Notes: a model not told the origin generated them from the sequence alone. Shown: positions 23,093 to 31,663, numbered from the stretch's first letter. The stretch: DNA of 32,352 nt from Rhizobium sp. Q54 (GCA_945903635.1 CAMDOT010000045.1:1-32352); one strand, 5' to 3'. Program-made: numbers and translations.

Positions 23093-24742
23093 CTACCAGT
23101 CGACGAATTGCGAGGGCGGGTCGTAGAGACCCTTGGACCACCGGACGAGGCCCTTGATGTCCTGCGTGGCGAGCAGGCTGCGGCTCGCCTCCGAGGGACG
23201 GACGCCGACATCCTCCGGCATCTGCACGATACCGCGCCGACGCAACTCCTCGGTCTCGCGCTTCTTGCGCTTCAGGCCGACCGGCGTGTAGCCCGCGACT
23301 GCCCGGATCGCGGCCTGGCGTTCGGCGATCGAGCGGCAGGCGCCCAGGTTGGCGATGCCCTCCTCGGTCACGATATGGGTGACGTCGTCGCCATAGATCA
23401 TCACAGGCGTCACGCCATGCAGGGCCTTCCGGATGCTGGGCTCCGCCGCATCGAGTTCCTCGACGAAGGTCGGCACGCGGCCGGCCTGGAAGGTTTCTAC
23501 CATCTGCACGACGAGCTTGCGGCCGGGCGAGGAGCCCGGGCCGGGGTTTGCCTCGGCACCCGCCTTGAGCCACGCCTTCGTCGGATGGCGGCGGCCGGTC
23601 GGCTGGCAGCCCATGTTGGGCGCACCGCCGAAGCCGGTGATGCGGTTCGTCGAGACGGTCGAGGAGTTGCCGTTGATGTCGATCTGCAGCGACGCACCGA
23701 TGAACATGTCGATGCCGTAGAGGCCCGCGAGCTGGCCCATCGGCCGATTGGAATGGAAGCCACCATCGCGGCCGGTGAAGAAGACGTCCGAGCGGGCGGC
23801 GGTGTAGCGCTCCATGCCGACCTCGCCACCGAAGGCGAAGACGCTCTCGACCCATCCCGATTCGATCGCGGGAATCATGGTCGGCAGCGGGTTGACCACC
23901 CAATGCTTGCAGATCTTGCCTTTCAGCCCGAGTCGCTCGCCGTAGGTCGGCAGCAGCAGTTCGATGGCGGCGGTGTTGAAGCCGACACCGTGGTTCAGCG
24001 ACTGCACCTCGTATTTCTCGTAGATGCCGCGCAGCGCCACCATGGCCATCAGCACCTGCACGTCGGTGATCGCCGCGGGATCGCGCGTGAACAGCGCCTG
24101 GAGGTGCATGGGGTAGGGCGCTTCGACGATGAAATCGACCTGGTCGGCCGGAATATCGATGCGCGGCAGCTTGTCGACGATCTTGTTCACCTGCGCGAAG
24201 ACGATGCCGTCGGAGAAGGCCGTCGGCTCGACGACCGCCGGCGTGTCCTCGGTGTTGGCCTCAAGATAGAGGTTGCCCTTGCAGTCAGACTGGGTGGCGG
24301 CGACCAGCGCCACGCGCGGCGTCAGGTCGACATAGAAACGGCCGAAGAGTTCGTTGTAGGTGTGGATGGCGCCGACCGGGAACTTCTTCGCCTTCACGAG
24401 GTCAGCAACGGCGGTACCCTGCGGGCCGGCGTAACAGAAATCGACCTGACGGATCATGCCCTTCTTGAAGAGCTCGATGTGAGCCGGCAGCGTGATGCAG
24501 GACATCACGAGATGGATGTCGTGCAGGTCCTTCTTGTCGAGCGTGGCGAGCTGGTTGGCCAGGAAGTCCGCCTGCTTCTGGTTGTCGCCTTCCAGGCAAA
24601 GGATGTCGCCCGGCTCGATGATACGTTTGAGGAGCTGGGGCACCTTGTCGGCGGCGACGAACTTGCCCTGGGCGAGCTTGCCCACTTTGGCCAAACGCTG
24701 CGCCTTGTTCTGACGACGCAGAGCTGATTTTGCAGTGTTCAT
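23093..24742 (-). CDS. mdcA: Malonate decarboxylase, alpha subunit (acetyl-ACP:malonate ACP-transferase)
   Basis: The 549-residue transferase exchanges the acetyl group on MdcC for malonate. Family blocks visible are PGDILCLEGDNQKQADFLA, VMSCITLPAHIELFKKGMIR, VNPLPTMIPAIESGWVESVF, and NRITGFGGAPNMGCQPTGRR near residues 375-395. The length equals that of known MdcA. I took the ATG at 24742 (MNTAKSALRRQNKAQRL), which has AAGG 5 nt upstream; an in-frame ATG at 24769 is less likely. It is the first gene of the six-gene mdc operon. 119 bp separate it from the AraC-family gene upstream on the same strand. Confidence 0.96.
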   Translation of the reverse strand: MNTAKSALRRQNKAQRLAKVGKLAQGKFVAADKVPQLLKRIIEPGDILCLEGDNQKQADFLANQLATLDKKDLHDIHLVMSCITLPAHIELFKKGMIRQVDFCYAGPQGTAVADLVKAKKFPVGAIHTYNELFGRFYVDLTPRVALVAATQSDCKGNLYLEANTEDTPAVVEPTAFSDGIVFAQVNKIVDKLPRIDIPADQVDFIVEAPYPMHLQALFTRDPAAITDVQVLMAMVALRGIYEKYEVQSLNHGVGFNTAAIELLLPTYGERLGLKGKICKHWVVNPLPTMIPAIESGWVESVFAFGGEVGMERYTAARSDVFFTGRDGGFHSNRPMGQLAGLYGIDMFIGASLQIDINGNSSTVSTNRITGFGGAPNMGCQPTGRRHPTKAWLKAGAEANPGPGSSPGRKLVVQMVETFQAGRVPTFVEELDAAEPSIRKALHGVTPVMIYGDDVTHIVTEEGIANLGACRSIAERQAAIRAVAGYTPVGLKRKKRETEELRRRGIVQMPEDVGVRPSEASRSLLATQDIKGLVRWSKGLYDPPSQFVDW

Positions 24743-24861
24743 GTGGCCTTTTCCCTCATCCACTGCCACTGGTCAATCATGACGAGACGGCTCAACGCAA
24801 ACGTCATCTTCGAGCAGGCGACGAATGGCACCTGCATCTTCGCCGCCCTGAAGCTATTGCG

Positions 24862-25818
24862 CTAGTCCTCGCCCATATATTGCCGCGGCGGCGCGCCGTA
24901 GCGGGCCGTGAAGGCGGTGATGAAGTTCGACACGTGATTGTAGCCGACGCGAAAGGCCACGTCCTTCAGCGATGCCTGCTCGGCCAGCAGCACGTTACGC
25001 GCGTGCGCCAGCCGCTCGTTGCGCAGGACATCGAACACCGTGGCTCCGAACAACTGGCGAAAGCCCTCGTTCAGCCGCTTCTCGCTGAGACCGGCGCCGA
25101 ACGCCAGCTCGCCCAGGGTCGGCGGTTGGCCCATGTCGGCAAGCAGCCGTCGGCGCGCCTCGTGCACGGCATCGCGCTCGCGCGCCGACAGCTCGCGCTT
25201 GTCCCGCGAACGAGGTTGCTGCTGGGCGGCGGCGGCCTGCAACGCCAGAAGCTGGATTGCCGCCCCCTCCATCATCAGCGTGCGCAGCGGTCCGTTCAGC
25301 TCGTTGCCGAAAAGGCTGCGCGCGACAGTGCGCATGGTGCGGTCGGCGCGCACCGGCACGATGCGGCAGGTATCGGCGTCCGGCTCGAGCAGGGCCTGCA
25401 ACATCTCCGGCACCTCGCCGTCGAACAGGCGCTCGATGCGCGCGATGTCGAGGCTGAAGCCCACCGAATGGAACTTGGAGCCGGCCTCGGCGCTATAGGC
25501 GGCACGACCGGTGGGAGCTCGAAACAGCACGGCCTGATCGGCCGTGAGCTGGATGCGCTGGCCGTCGAGAAAATCGATTTCGGCGCGGCCGGCAATCGTC
25601 ACCTGGCTGGACACCCATTGGCCGGCGCGCTCGCCACGCGGTTCCATCTTGACGTCCTGGCGCGCCTCGGTGTCGGTCAGGAAGAGTCGCAGGCCGGGAC
25701 CGATCAGTATCCGTTCGATCGTCCCGCGCCACTTCGCGTTGTCCATGTCGATGCGGTCACCGAGGCGCAGGACGTGCTCGCCCGTCTTTCCGCGCAACAG
25801 CCACTCTACGTTCGACAT
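24862..25818 (-). CDS. AraC family transcriptional regulator
   Basis: A 318-residue regulator. The last 100 residues hold two helix-turn-helix motifs, PPTLGELAFGAGLSEKRLNE and ASLKDVAFRVGYNHVSNFIT, ending FTARYGAPPRQYMGED, the AraC/XylS signature. The N-terminal 200 residues are an unassigned sensor-like domain. I chose the ATG at 25818 (MSNVEWLLRGKTGEHVLRLG); the frame is open upstream but those residues look non-coding. It is upstream of and codirectional with mdcA, and divergent from the RTX-like gene, so either could be its target. Usual malonate regulators are LysR or GntR type, so a link to mdc is inference. Confidence 0.88.
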   Translation of the reverse strand: MSNVEWLLRGKTGEHVLRLGDRIDMDNAKWRGTIERILIGPGLRLFLTDTEARQDVKMEPRGERAGQWVSSQVTIAGRAEIDFLDGQRIQLTADQAVLFRAPTGRAAYSAEAGSKFHSVGFSLDIARIERLFDGEVPEMLQALLEPDADTCRIVPVRADRTMRTVARSLFGNELNGPLRTLMMEGAAIQLLALQAAAAQQQPRSRDKRELSARERDAVHEARRRLLADMGQPPTLGELAFGAGLSEKRLNEGFRQLFGATVFDVLRNERLAHARNVLLAEQASLKDVAFRVGYNHVSNFITAFTARYGAPPRQYMGED

Positions 25819-26132
25819 GTACGCTTTCGGTTCCGCTTCGATGCCCCGCAGCCTCAGTGCATATGCGTATGTATTTGCAGTGCGTGCAAGGTGTGACGGC
25901 CTGTACGAATGCTGCAGTGCGGTGCACGTTCCGGCCCCGCAGCGGACTCGGCGCCGCTGTGCCGGTGCGCATAGTGAATGACCGGCGCGCAAACACCGCG
26001 GCACCGGCTTTCTCGCGCACGACACGGTAACTTTCTTGAGGGCACGCTGCATTCGCATGAGTTGCACGCTGCCCGTTCTGCCGGTGATGGCGACGAATCT
26101 GCTTTCATGCATGCTGATGTGGAGGCGATGCC
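25819..26132. promoter_or_regulatory. Divergent intergenic region with three CAGTGC-type repeats
   Basis: 314 bp between the AraC regulator and the RTX-like gene. It contains three same-direction CAGTGC copies, at 25855-25860, 25878-25883 and 25915-25920. The last two extend to GCAGTGC followed by GTGC within 5 bp. Around them lies an AT-richer patch (25861-25877). Direct repeats in such a gap are a common form of AraC-family binding sites. No clear promoter boxes are seen. Confidence 0.4.
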
Positions 26133-29100
26133 GTGGCGTTAAATCTCGTGATTCCGGGCCAGTTCACGGCCCCGGATACCTGGCGATACATCGTAGATCC
26201 CACCAGCATCGCAGACCTCGATACCTTTAGAGCGATCACGGTCGACTCGGGTGGCCTGGACCCCCAGGAGGGAGAGGCACGGATCGTCCTCCGCCTCGAA
26301 GGCGCAGGCGGCTCGCTGAACCTGTCCTTGCGCATCGGTGGCGACCTCTCCGTCCAGATCGAAGACATTGGCCTCACAAGCGGGGTCGTGCTCAAGGCCA
26401 CATTCAACAACGATGTCGTCAATGGCTCCGCCTTTGCCGACATGCTCTACGGCCTGGCCGGCAACGATACGCTCAACGGCGGCGAGGGGAACGACAGTCT
26501 CGTTGGCGGCACCGGCACGGATGCGATGGCCGGTGGCGATGGCGACGATGTCTATTATGTCGACAACGCGTTCGACACGGTGGCCGAGGCCGTGGGCAAG
26601 GGCAGCGACAAGGTCTTTACCAGCGTCGACTACACGCTGGGCGCCGGCCAGGAGATCGAGTTCCTGCGCGTCCGTGGGACGACGGACGGGGTCGCGCTTA
26701 CCGGTAACGAGCGCAACGACTACCTGGTCGGCGGCGAGGGCGGGGATACGCTGAATGGCGCGGACGGTGACGACACTCTCGTCGGCGGCGCTGGTATCGA
26801 TGCGATGGCCGGCGGCGAAGGCGACGATGTCTATTATGTCGACAACGCGTTCGACACGGTGGCCGAGGCCGTGGGCAAGGGCAGCGACAAGATCTTTGCC
26901 AGCGCCGACTACATGCTGGGCGCCGGCCAGGAGATCGAGCTCCTGCGCGTCCGTGGGACGACGGACGGTCTCACCCTTACCGGCAATGAACTCGGGAATT
27001 TCCTGGTCGGCGGTGCGGGCGAAGATACGCTGAGCGGCCTCGGAGGCGACGACCGGCTCAACGGCGGCGAAGGCGAGGATTGGCTGGCGGGTGGCACCGG
27101 CAACGATACCTACTATGCCGACAACATCTTCGACACGGTGATCGAGGACGCGGGCGGAGGCACCGACAGGGTCTACACCAACACGAGCTACGAGCTGGCA
27201 GCGGGCAGCGAAGTCGAGATACTGCGCGTCTGGGATACAATCGACGGGGTCAACCTGCTGGGCAACGAGTTCACCAACCGCCTGACAGGCGGCGCGGGCA
27301 ACGATCACCTCGACGGCGCCACCGGCGCCGACCGCCTCAACGGTGGGGCTGGCAACGACACGATCGTGGGCGCGGTGAACGACACGCTGCTGGACGGTGG
27401 CGCCGATGACGACACGCTGCAGGTGGGGACAAACTTTACCAGCACCGGCGACGGCCAGATCGCCAACATCGAGCAGATTCTGATGACCTCGGCGCTGACG
27501 ACGTTGAACCTGTCCAACCAGACCGAGGCCTTCACCATCACCGGGTCGTCCGATAGAGACAGGATCATCAGTGGTTCAGGCGACGACACGATCATATGCG
27601 CGCCGGGCGGCGAGAGCCTGAGCCAGAGCGACATCCTGGATGGCGGTGGCGGTTACGACACGCTGGAATTGGGGACAAGCTACGAAGCCGACGGCGACGC
27701 CGGGTTCGCCAACATCGAACTGGTTATTCTCACCGCGGCCGTAGAGGTGTACCTGTTCGCCCAAGCTGAGGCCATTACGGTCATCGGGTCGTTCGGCGAC
27801 GACACCATCACCACTAGCTTGGGCGCCATAACGATCAATGCCGGCGATGGCAACGACACGCTCATCACCTCGGGCGTCAATCCCGCTTCGCTGATGGATG
27901 GCGGCGACGGCACCGATAAGCTGCGGGTGTATGGGACCTTTGCCGGCAGCAGTGACGGCCAGCTCGTCAACATCGAGGAGGTGATCGTAACAGGAGGGGG
28001 AGGGACAGCGGATCTGTCCAACCAGACCGAAGCCTTCAGGATCAGCACGTCATACCACGCTGCCACGCTCATCGGTGGTTCTGGAGCCGACACAATTGTC
28101 GGCTTCTTCTTCAACGACACGATCTACGGCGCCCAGAACGATATTCTGCTGGATGGCGGCGACTATTTCGATTCCGATACGCTGGTGGTGGGGGCGAACT
28201 TCACCAGCACCAGCGATGACCAGATCGTCCGTATTGAGAGAGTGGCGATGACAGCAGCGGGGACGCTGGACCTGTCAAACCAGAGCGAGGCCTTCATCAT
28301 CTTCGGATCGTCCGGCAATGACATCATCAGAGGCGGTAACCAGAGCACGATGAACTATGCTTCGGCGGGGGCGGCTGTGACAGTGAGCCTGGTGCTTGCC
28401 GGAGTGGCGCAGGACACGGTAGGTGCCGGTATCGACACGCTGAGCGACTTCGTTGACCTTACGGGTTCGGCATTCAACGACACGCTGACAGGCGATTCTC
28501 AGGACAACATCATCGAAGGGGGCGCCGGCAGCGACACGATTGATGGCGATGCAGGCAATGACGTCATCGTGGGTGCCCAGAACGACACGCTGCTGGATGG
28601 CGGCGCGGGTACCGGAGACCAGTTGCGGGTGGGCGCGAACTTCGCCAGCACCAGCGATGGGCAGATCGTCAACATGGACGGTGTGCTTCTCACCGCGGCG
28701 GTGACGCTGAACCTCGCGCACCAGACCGAGAGTTTCGTGATCGTCGGGTCGGGCGGCGCCGACACCATCACGGGTGGTTCGGGCGCCGACGCGATCAGCT
28801 CCGGCGCCGGCAACGATGTCATCGCGGGCGCGGCGAACGACACGTTGTTGGACGGTGGCGCCAACACCGACATACTGTGGCTGGGATCGGCCTTCACCAG
28901 CACCAGCGATGCCCAGATGATCGGCATCGAGCAGGTGCTGCTCACCTCGGCGGTGACCCTGAGCCTGGTCAACCAGACCGAAAGCTTCGCCATCACCGGG
29001 TCGTCCGGGAACGACACCATCAGGGGCGGTTCAGGCAACGACACGGTGAACGGTGGCGACGGCAACGACATGTTCTTCAGCGGTGCCGGGGCAGACAGTC

Positions 29101-29396
29101 TGACCGGCGGCGCCGGCAGCGATTCCTTCTTCTTCGAATTCACGGGAGGCGGCTCGTTCGCGACGATTGCCGATTTCACCCCTGGTGCCGACCTGCTCGA
29201 TTTCCGCGGCGTCTCCGGAGGTTCGACCCTCGCGCAGCTCTTCGCCAACGGCAACCTCAGCTTCGCCGAGAACGGCACGGATACAGTCATCTCCTACGAC
29301 ATCGACGGCGCCGCCGGGGCGACCTACACACTTCAAACGGCATTTGTTCTGACAGGGACCGGTCTCGGCCTCACCCCCACGGACTTCATCGTCTAA
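26133..29396 (+). CDS. RTX-like calcium-binding repeat protein, probably secreted by a type I system
   Basis: A 1087-residue, acidic, Gly/Asp-rich protein without a signal peptide. The N-terminal 90 residues are unassigned. From about residue 100, GGxGxDxLxGG nonapeptides (e.g. GNDTLNGGEGNDSLVGG) form Ca2+-binding beta-rolls. Residues about 130-400 contain three units of 93 residues each with a 'YYVDNAFDTVAEA...EFLRVRG' core. Residues about 410-970 hold six units of another repeat (see findings). The end has a last RTX block, SFFFEFTGGGSFATIADFTP and a hydrophobic tail LTPTDFIV, typical of type I secretion signals. It starts with GTG, 7 nt after GGAGG (26121-26125). No transporter genes are adjacent. 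An extracellular adhesin or matrix role is likely but unproven. Confidence 0.88.
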   Translation: MALNLVIPGQFTAPDTWRYIVDPTSIADLDTFRAITVDSGGLDPQEGEARIVLRLEGAGGSLNLSLRIGGDLSVQIEDIGLTSGVVLKATFNNDVVNGSAFADMLYGLAGNDTLNGGEGNDSLVGGTGTDAMAGGDGDDVYYVDNAFDTVAEAVGKGSDKVFTSVDYTLGAGQEIEFLRVRGTTDGVALTGNERNDYLVGGEGGDTLNGADGDDTLVGGAGIDAMAGGEGDDVYYVDNAFDTVAEAVGKGSDKIFASADYMLGAGQEIELLRVRGTTDGLTLTGNELGNFLVGGAGEDTLSGLGGDDRLNGGEGEDWLAGGTGNDTYYADNIFDTVIEDAGGGTDRVYTNTSYELAAGSEVEILRVWDTIDGVNLLGNEFTNRLTGGAGNDHLDGATGADRLNGGAGNDTIVGAVNDTLLDGGADDDTLQVGTNFTSTGDGQIANIEQILMTSALTTLNLSNQTEAFTITGSSDRDRIISGSGDDTIICAPGGESLSQSDILDGGGGYDTLELGTSYEADGDAGFANIELVILTAAVEVYLFAQAEAITVIGSFGDDTITTSLGAITINAGDGNDTLITSGVNPASLMDGGDGTDKLRVYGTFAGSSDGQLVNIEEVIVTGGGGTADLSNQTEAFRISTSYHAATLIGGSGADTIVGFFFNDTIYGAQNDILLDGGDYFDSDTLVVGANFTSTSDDQIVRIERVAMTAAGTLDLSNQSEAFIIFGSSGNDIIRGGNQSTMNYASAGAAVTVSLVLAGVAQDTVGAGIDTLSDFVDLTGSAFNDTLTGDSQDNIIEGGAGSDTIDGDAGNDVIVGAQNDTLLDGGAGTGDQLRVGANFASTSDGQIVNMDGVLLTAAVTLNLAHQTESFVIVGSGGADTITGGSGADAISSGAGNDVIAGAANDTLLDGGANTDILWLGSAFTSTSDAQMIGIEQVLLTSAVTLSLVNQTESFAITGSSGNDTIRGGSGNDTVNGGDGNDMFFSGAGADSLTGGAGSDSFFFEFTGGGSFATIADFTPGADLLDFRGVSGGSTLAQLFANGNLSFAENGTDTVISYDIDGAAGATYTLQTAFVLTGTGLGLTPTDFIV
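26542..27351 (+). repeat. Three tandem ~279-bp (93-codon) repeats in the RTX-like gene
   Basis: Copies begin at 26542, 26821 and 27100, an exact 279-bp period. Copies 1 and 2 are identical for the first 71 nt and differ at few positions over about 165 nt. Copy 3 is diverged (YYADNIFDTVIEDAGG) and shortened at its end. The near identity of copies 1 and 2 at DNA level, including silent sites, points to recent duplication or gene conversion. Confidence 0.88.
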
Positions 29397-29409
29397 ACCC
29401 GGGGGCAAA

Positions 29410-29431
29410 TTCCGGGCACTCGCGCCCGGAA
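29410..29431 (+). terminator. Hairpin after the RTX-like gene
   Basis: TTCCGGGC (29410-29417) and GCCCGGAA (29424-29431) form an 8-bp perfect stem with a 6-nt loop, 13 bp past the stop codon. It lacks a T-run after the stem. It could be a weak terminator or a 3'-end stabilising hairpin between the RTX-like gene and the cupin gene. Confidence 0.5.
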
Positions 29432-29450
29432 ATCGTGCTAGATCGACCCC

Positions 29451-29780
29451 ATGCTGATGTTTGAAATTCCCTTCGGCACGACCGACTGGGCAGATGTAGA
29501 GCGCACCGAACATGCTGGCGAGACCGGCAAGGCGTTCTGGCGCACCCGGAACTTCAACAATATTCGGGTGCGCATGGTCGAGTACACGCCAGGCTATCTC
29601 GCCGACCATTGGTGTCAGAAGGGGCATATCCTTCTGGTGCTTGAAGGCGAGCTGTCGACCGAGCTGGCCGACGGCAAGACCGTCGAACTGAAGGCGGGCC
29701 AGAGCTATCAGGTGGCGGACAATACGCTCGGCCATCGTTCGCGCACCGACAAGGGCGCCAAACTTTTCATAGTGGACTGA
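29451..29780 (+). CDS. DHCW-motif cupin fold protein
   Basis: A 109-residue single-domain cupin. The hallmark is ADHWCQKGHI (D52-H53-W54-C55), after which these proteins are named, followed by LLVLEGELSTELADG and a second strand set ending in LGHRSRTDKGAKLFIVD. The metal-binding pattern of classical cupins is only partly present, so enzymatic activity is uncertain. It is 15 bp upstream of the dehydrogenase on the same strand and probably co-transcribed with it. Confidence 0.87.
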   Translation: MLMFEIPFGTTDWADVERTEHAGETGKAFWRTRNFNNIRVRMVEYTPGYLADHWCQKGHILLVLEGELSTELADGKTVELKAGQSYQVADNTLGHRSRTDKGAKLFIVD

Positions 29781-29795
29781 TATGGCGGAATTGGC

Positions 29796-30683
29796 ATGAC
29801 GGACATGATCGGATTTATCGGCGTCGGCACCATGGGCGAGCCGATGTGCCGCAACCTGGCAAAGAAGAGCGGCCTGACGGTGCTGGCGGCCGACCGCGAC
29901 GGGGCGCCGCTGAAGCGGCTGGAAGCCGACGGCGTCAAGATCGCCTCGCTCGACGAGATCGCCACGACCTGCCGCACCATCTTCCTGTCGCTGCCGGGCG
30001 GCAGGGAAGTGGCGCAGGTCTGCCTGGGCGAGGGCGGCCTGGTCGACAAGGCCAAGCTCGGCTGGACGGTGATCGATCTCAGCACGGCGCCGCCGCGCCT
30101 CGCGCAACGGCTCTACGAGGAATTCGAGGGCAAGGCCTCGGCCTTCGCCGACGCGCCGGTCGCGCGCACGCGCCAGGCCGCGATCGACGGCACGCTCTCC
30201 ATCATGGTCGGCGCCACGGCGCCCACCTTCGAGCGCATCGAGCCGCTGCTGCGTCACATGGCGAGCGAGGTGACGCATTGCGGCGCCGCCGGCGCGGGCC
30301 AGACGGTCAAAATCCTGAACAACATGGTGCTGTTCCAGACCGTGGTGGCCCTGGCCGAGGCGCTGACGATCGCCCGTGCGCAGGGCGTCGACGGCAAGGT
30401 GCTGTTCGAGACGCTGAGCAAGGGCTCGGCCGACTCCTTCGCGCTGCGCAACCACGGCATGAAGGCGATGCTGCCGGACGTTTTCCCGGAACGCGCCTTC
30501 TCGACCGAATACGCACTGAAAGATCTCAGCTACGCCATCGAGATGGGCGAGCAGCACGGCGTGCCGGGCCTCGGCGCCGACGTCGCGCGCGAGGTGATGG
30601 AGCGGGCGGTCGAGCTCGGCCACGGCAAGGAATACTGGCCGGTGCTGCTCAAGGCGATCGAGGATGCGAAGGGCAAGGGCTGA
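29796..30683 (+). CDS. NAD(P)-dependent beta-hydroxyacid dehydrogenase (3-hydroxyisobutyrate dehydrogenase family)
   Basis: A 295-residue enzyme with a Rossmann start MIGFIGVGTMGEPMCRNL (GxGxxG at 9-14), a substrate-loop region DAPVARTRQAAIDGTLSIMVGA, and the catalytic lysine in GAGQTVKILNNM (Lys172). The substrate loop lacks the usual SGG of 3-HIB or tartronate-semialdehyde dehydrogenases and reads ARTRQ instead, suggesting a different hydroxyacid. The C-terminal all-helical domain is complete. The cupin precedes it and the TfdA-like dioxygenase follows after 104 bp. The ATG at 29796 is followed by a second one at 29805. Confidence 0.9.
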   Translation: MTDMIGFIGVGTMGEPMCRNLAKKSGLTVLAADRDGAPLKRLEADGVKIASLDEIATTCRTIFLSLPGGREVAQVCLGEGGLVDKAKLGWTVIDLSTAPPRLAQRLYEEFEGKASAFADAPVARTRQAAIDGTLSIMVGATAPTFERIEPLLRHMASEVTHCGAAGAGQTVKILNNMVLFQTVVALAEALTIARAQGVDGKVLFETLSKGSADSFALRNHGMKAMLPDVFPERAFSTEYALKDLSYAIEMGEQHGVPGLGADVAREVMERAVELGHGKEYWPVLLKAIEDAKGKG

Positions 30684-30787
30684 TCTTCTTGGCCAAGAGG
30701 GCCTTCGCCTGACGAAAGATCCGTGTTGGTTGTCGGGCGGACTTCGATCAGGATGATTGCACCCGTTCTCCAGGAAGGGAGCGCCTC

Positions 30788-31663
30788 ATGACCGTCACCA
30801 TCACGCCGCTCACGCCCGTACTCGCCGGCGAAGTGGGCGCGATCGACCTGCGCCAGGTGCATGATCGGCAATCCCTGGAAGCGATCCGCGCCGGCATGGA
30901 CAAGTACGCCGTGCTGGTGTTCCGCGACCAGAACTTCACCAACGAAGAGCAGCTCGACTTCGCCCAACGTTTCGACGGCACGCTGCATGCCCGAACGTCC
31001 TCCTCGGCCATCGGCAGCAACCGGTTCGGCAACGAGGCGATCGCCGACGTCTCCAACGTCGACAAGGACGGCAAGATCCGGGACGCGAACAACCGCATGC
31101 GCGCGTCCTCGGTCGCCAACCGCCTGTGGCACACCGATGCGTCGTTCGTCGATCCGCCGGGCCGCTATTCGATGCTGTCGGCGCGGGTGGTGCCGTCGGT
31201 GCGGGCCGATACCGACTTCGCCGACATGCGCGCCGCCTACGATGCGCTCGACGAGGAGACGCGCGCCACGATCGAAGGGCTGCGCGTCTATCATTCCATC
31301 GTCTACTCGCGCCATGTGCTGGGCTTCGACTTCAGCCCGGACGAGGCCGACAAGCTGAAGGGCGCCGTCCATCCGCTGGTGCGCACCATCCCGAGCTCGG
31401 GCCGCCGCGCGCTCTATCTCGCCTCGCACGCCGCCCATGTCGTCGACTGGCCGGTGCCGGAAGGCAGGCTGCTGCTGCGCGACCTCAGCGACCATGCCAC
31501 GCAGCCGCAATTCATCTATCGCCACATCTGGCGGTCGCATGATTTCGTGATCTGGGACAATCGCTGCACCATGCATCGCGCCCGGCCGTTCGACGACAAG
31601 AACCACCGCCGCGAGCTGCGCCGCACCACCACGCTCGACCTGCCGCTGCCGGTTTTGGCTTAG
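30788..31663 (+). CDS. TauD/TfdA-family Fe(II)/2-oxoglutarate dioxygenase (TfdA-like)
   Basis: A 291-residue oxygenase that couples 2-oxoglutarate decarboxylation to substrate hydroxylation. The iron ligands are H115 and D117 in RLWHTDASF and the distal His263 in CTMHRARPF; the 2-oxoglutarate-binding arginine is in ELRRTTTLDL. The segment RYSMLSARVVPSVRADTDFA followed by DMRAAYDAL closely follows TfdA, the 2,4-D dioxygenase, and its alpha-type relatives in Bradyrhizobium. Other phenoxy- or sulfo-acids are possible substrates. An AGGAAGGGA-type ribosome site lies just before the ATG. It may be co-transcribed with the preceding dehydrogenase. Confidence 0.9.
   Translation: MTVTITPLTPVLAGEVGAIDLRQVHDRQSLEAIRAGMDKYAVLVFRDQNFTNEEQLDFAQRFDGTLHARTSSSAIGSNRFGNEAIADVSNVDKDGKIRDANNRMRASSVANRLWHTDASFVDPPGRYSMLSARVVPSVRADTDFADMRAAYDALDEETRATIEGLRVYHSIVYSRHVLGFDFSPDEADKLKGAVHPLVRTIPSSGRRALYLASHAAHVVDWPVPEGRLLLRDLSDHATQPQFIYRHIWRSHDFVIWDNRCTMHRARPFDDKNHRRELRRTTTLDLPLPVLA

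Noticed and set aside
23108..24727. Long open frame on the plus strand opposite mdcA (539 codons)
   Set aside because: It is a high-GC antisense shadow of mdcA. The composition (Arg/His/Asp/Leu/Gly runs) matches no family and mdcA is certain.
24779..24865. 28-codon plus-strand frame between mdcA and the AraC gene (MTRRLNANVIFEQ...)
   Set aside because: Too short, no ribosome site, and it ends inside the AraC stop region. Likely chance.
26139..27308. Minus-strand frame opposite the RTX-like gene with internal repeats
   Set aside because: The repeats mirror the coding repeats of the sense strand, so it is a shadow.
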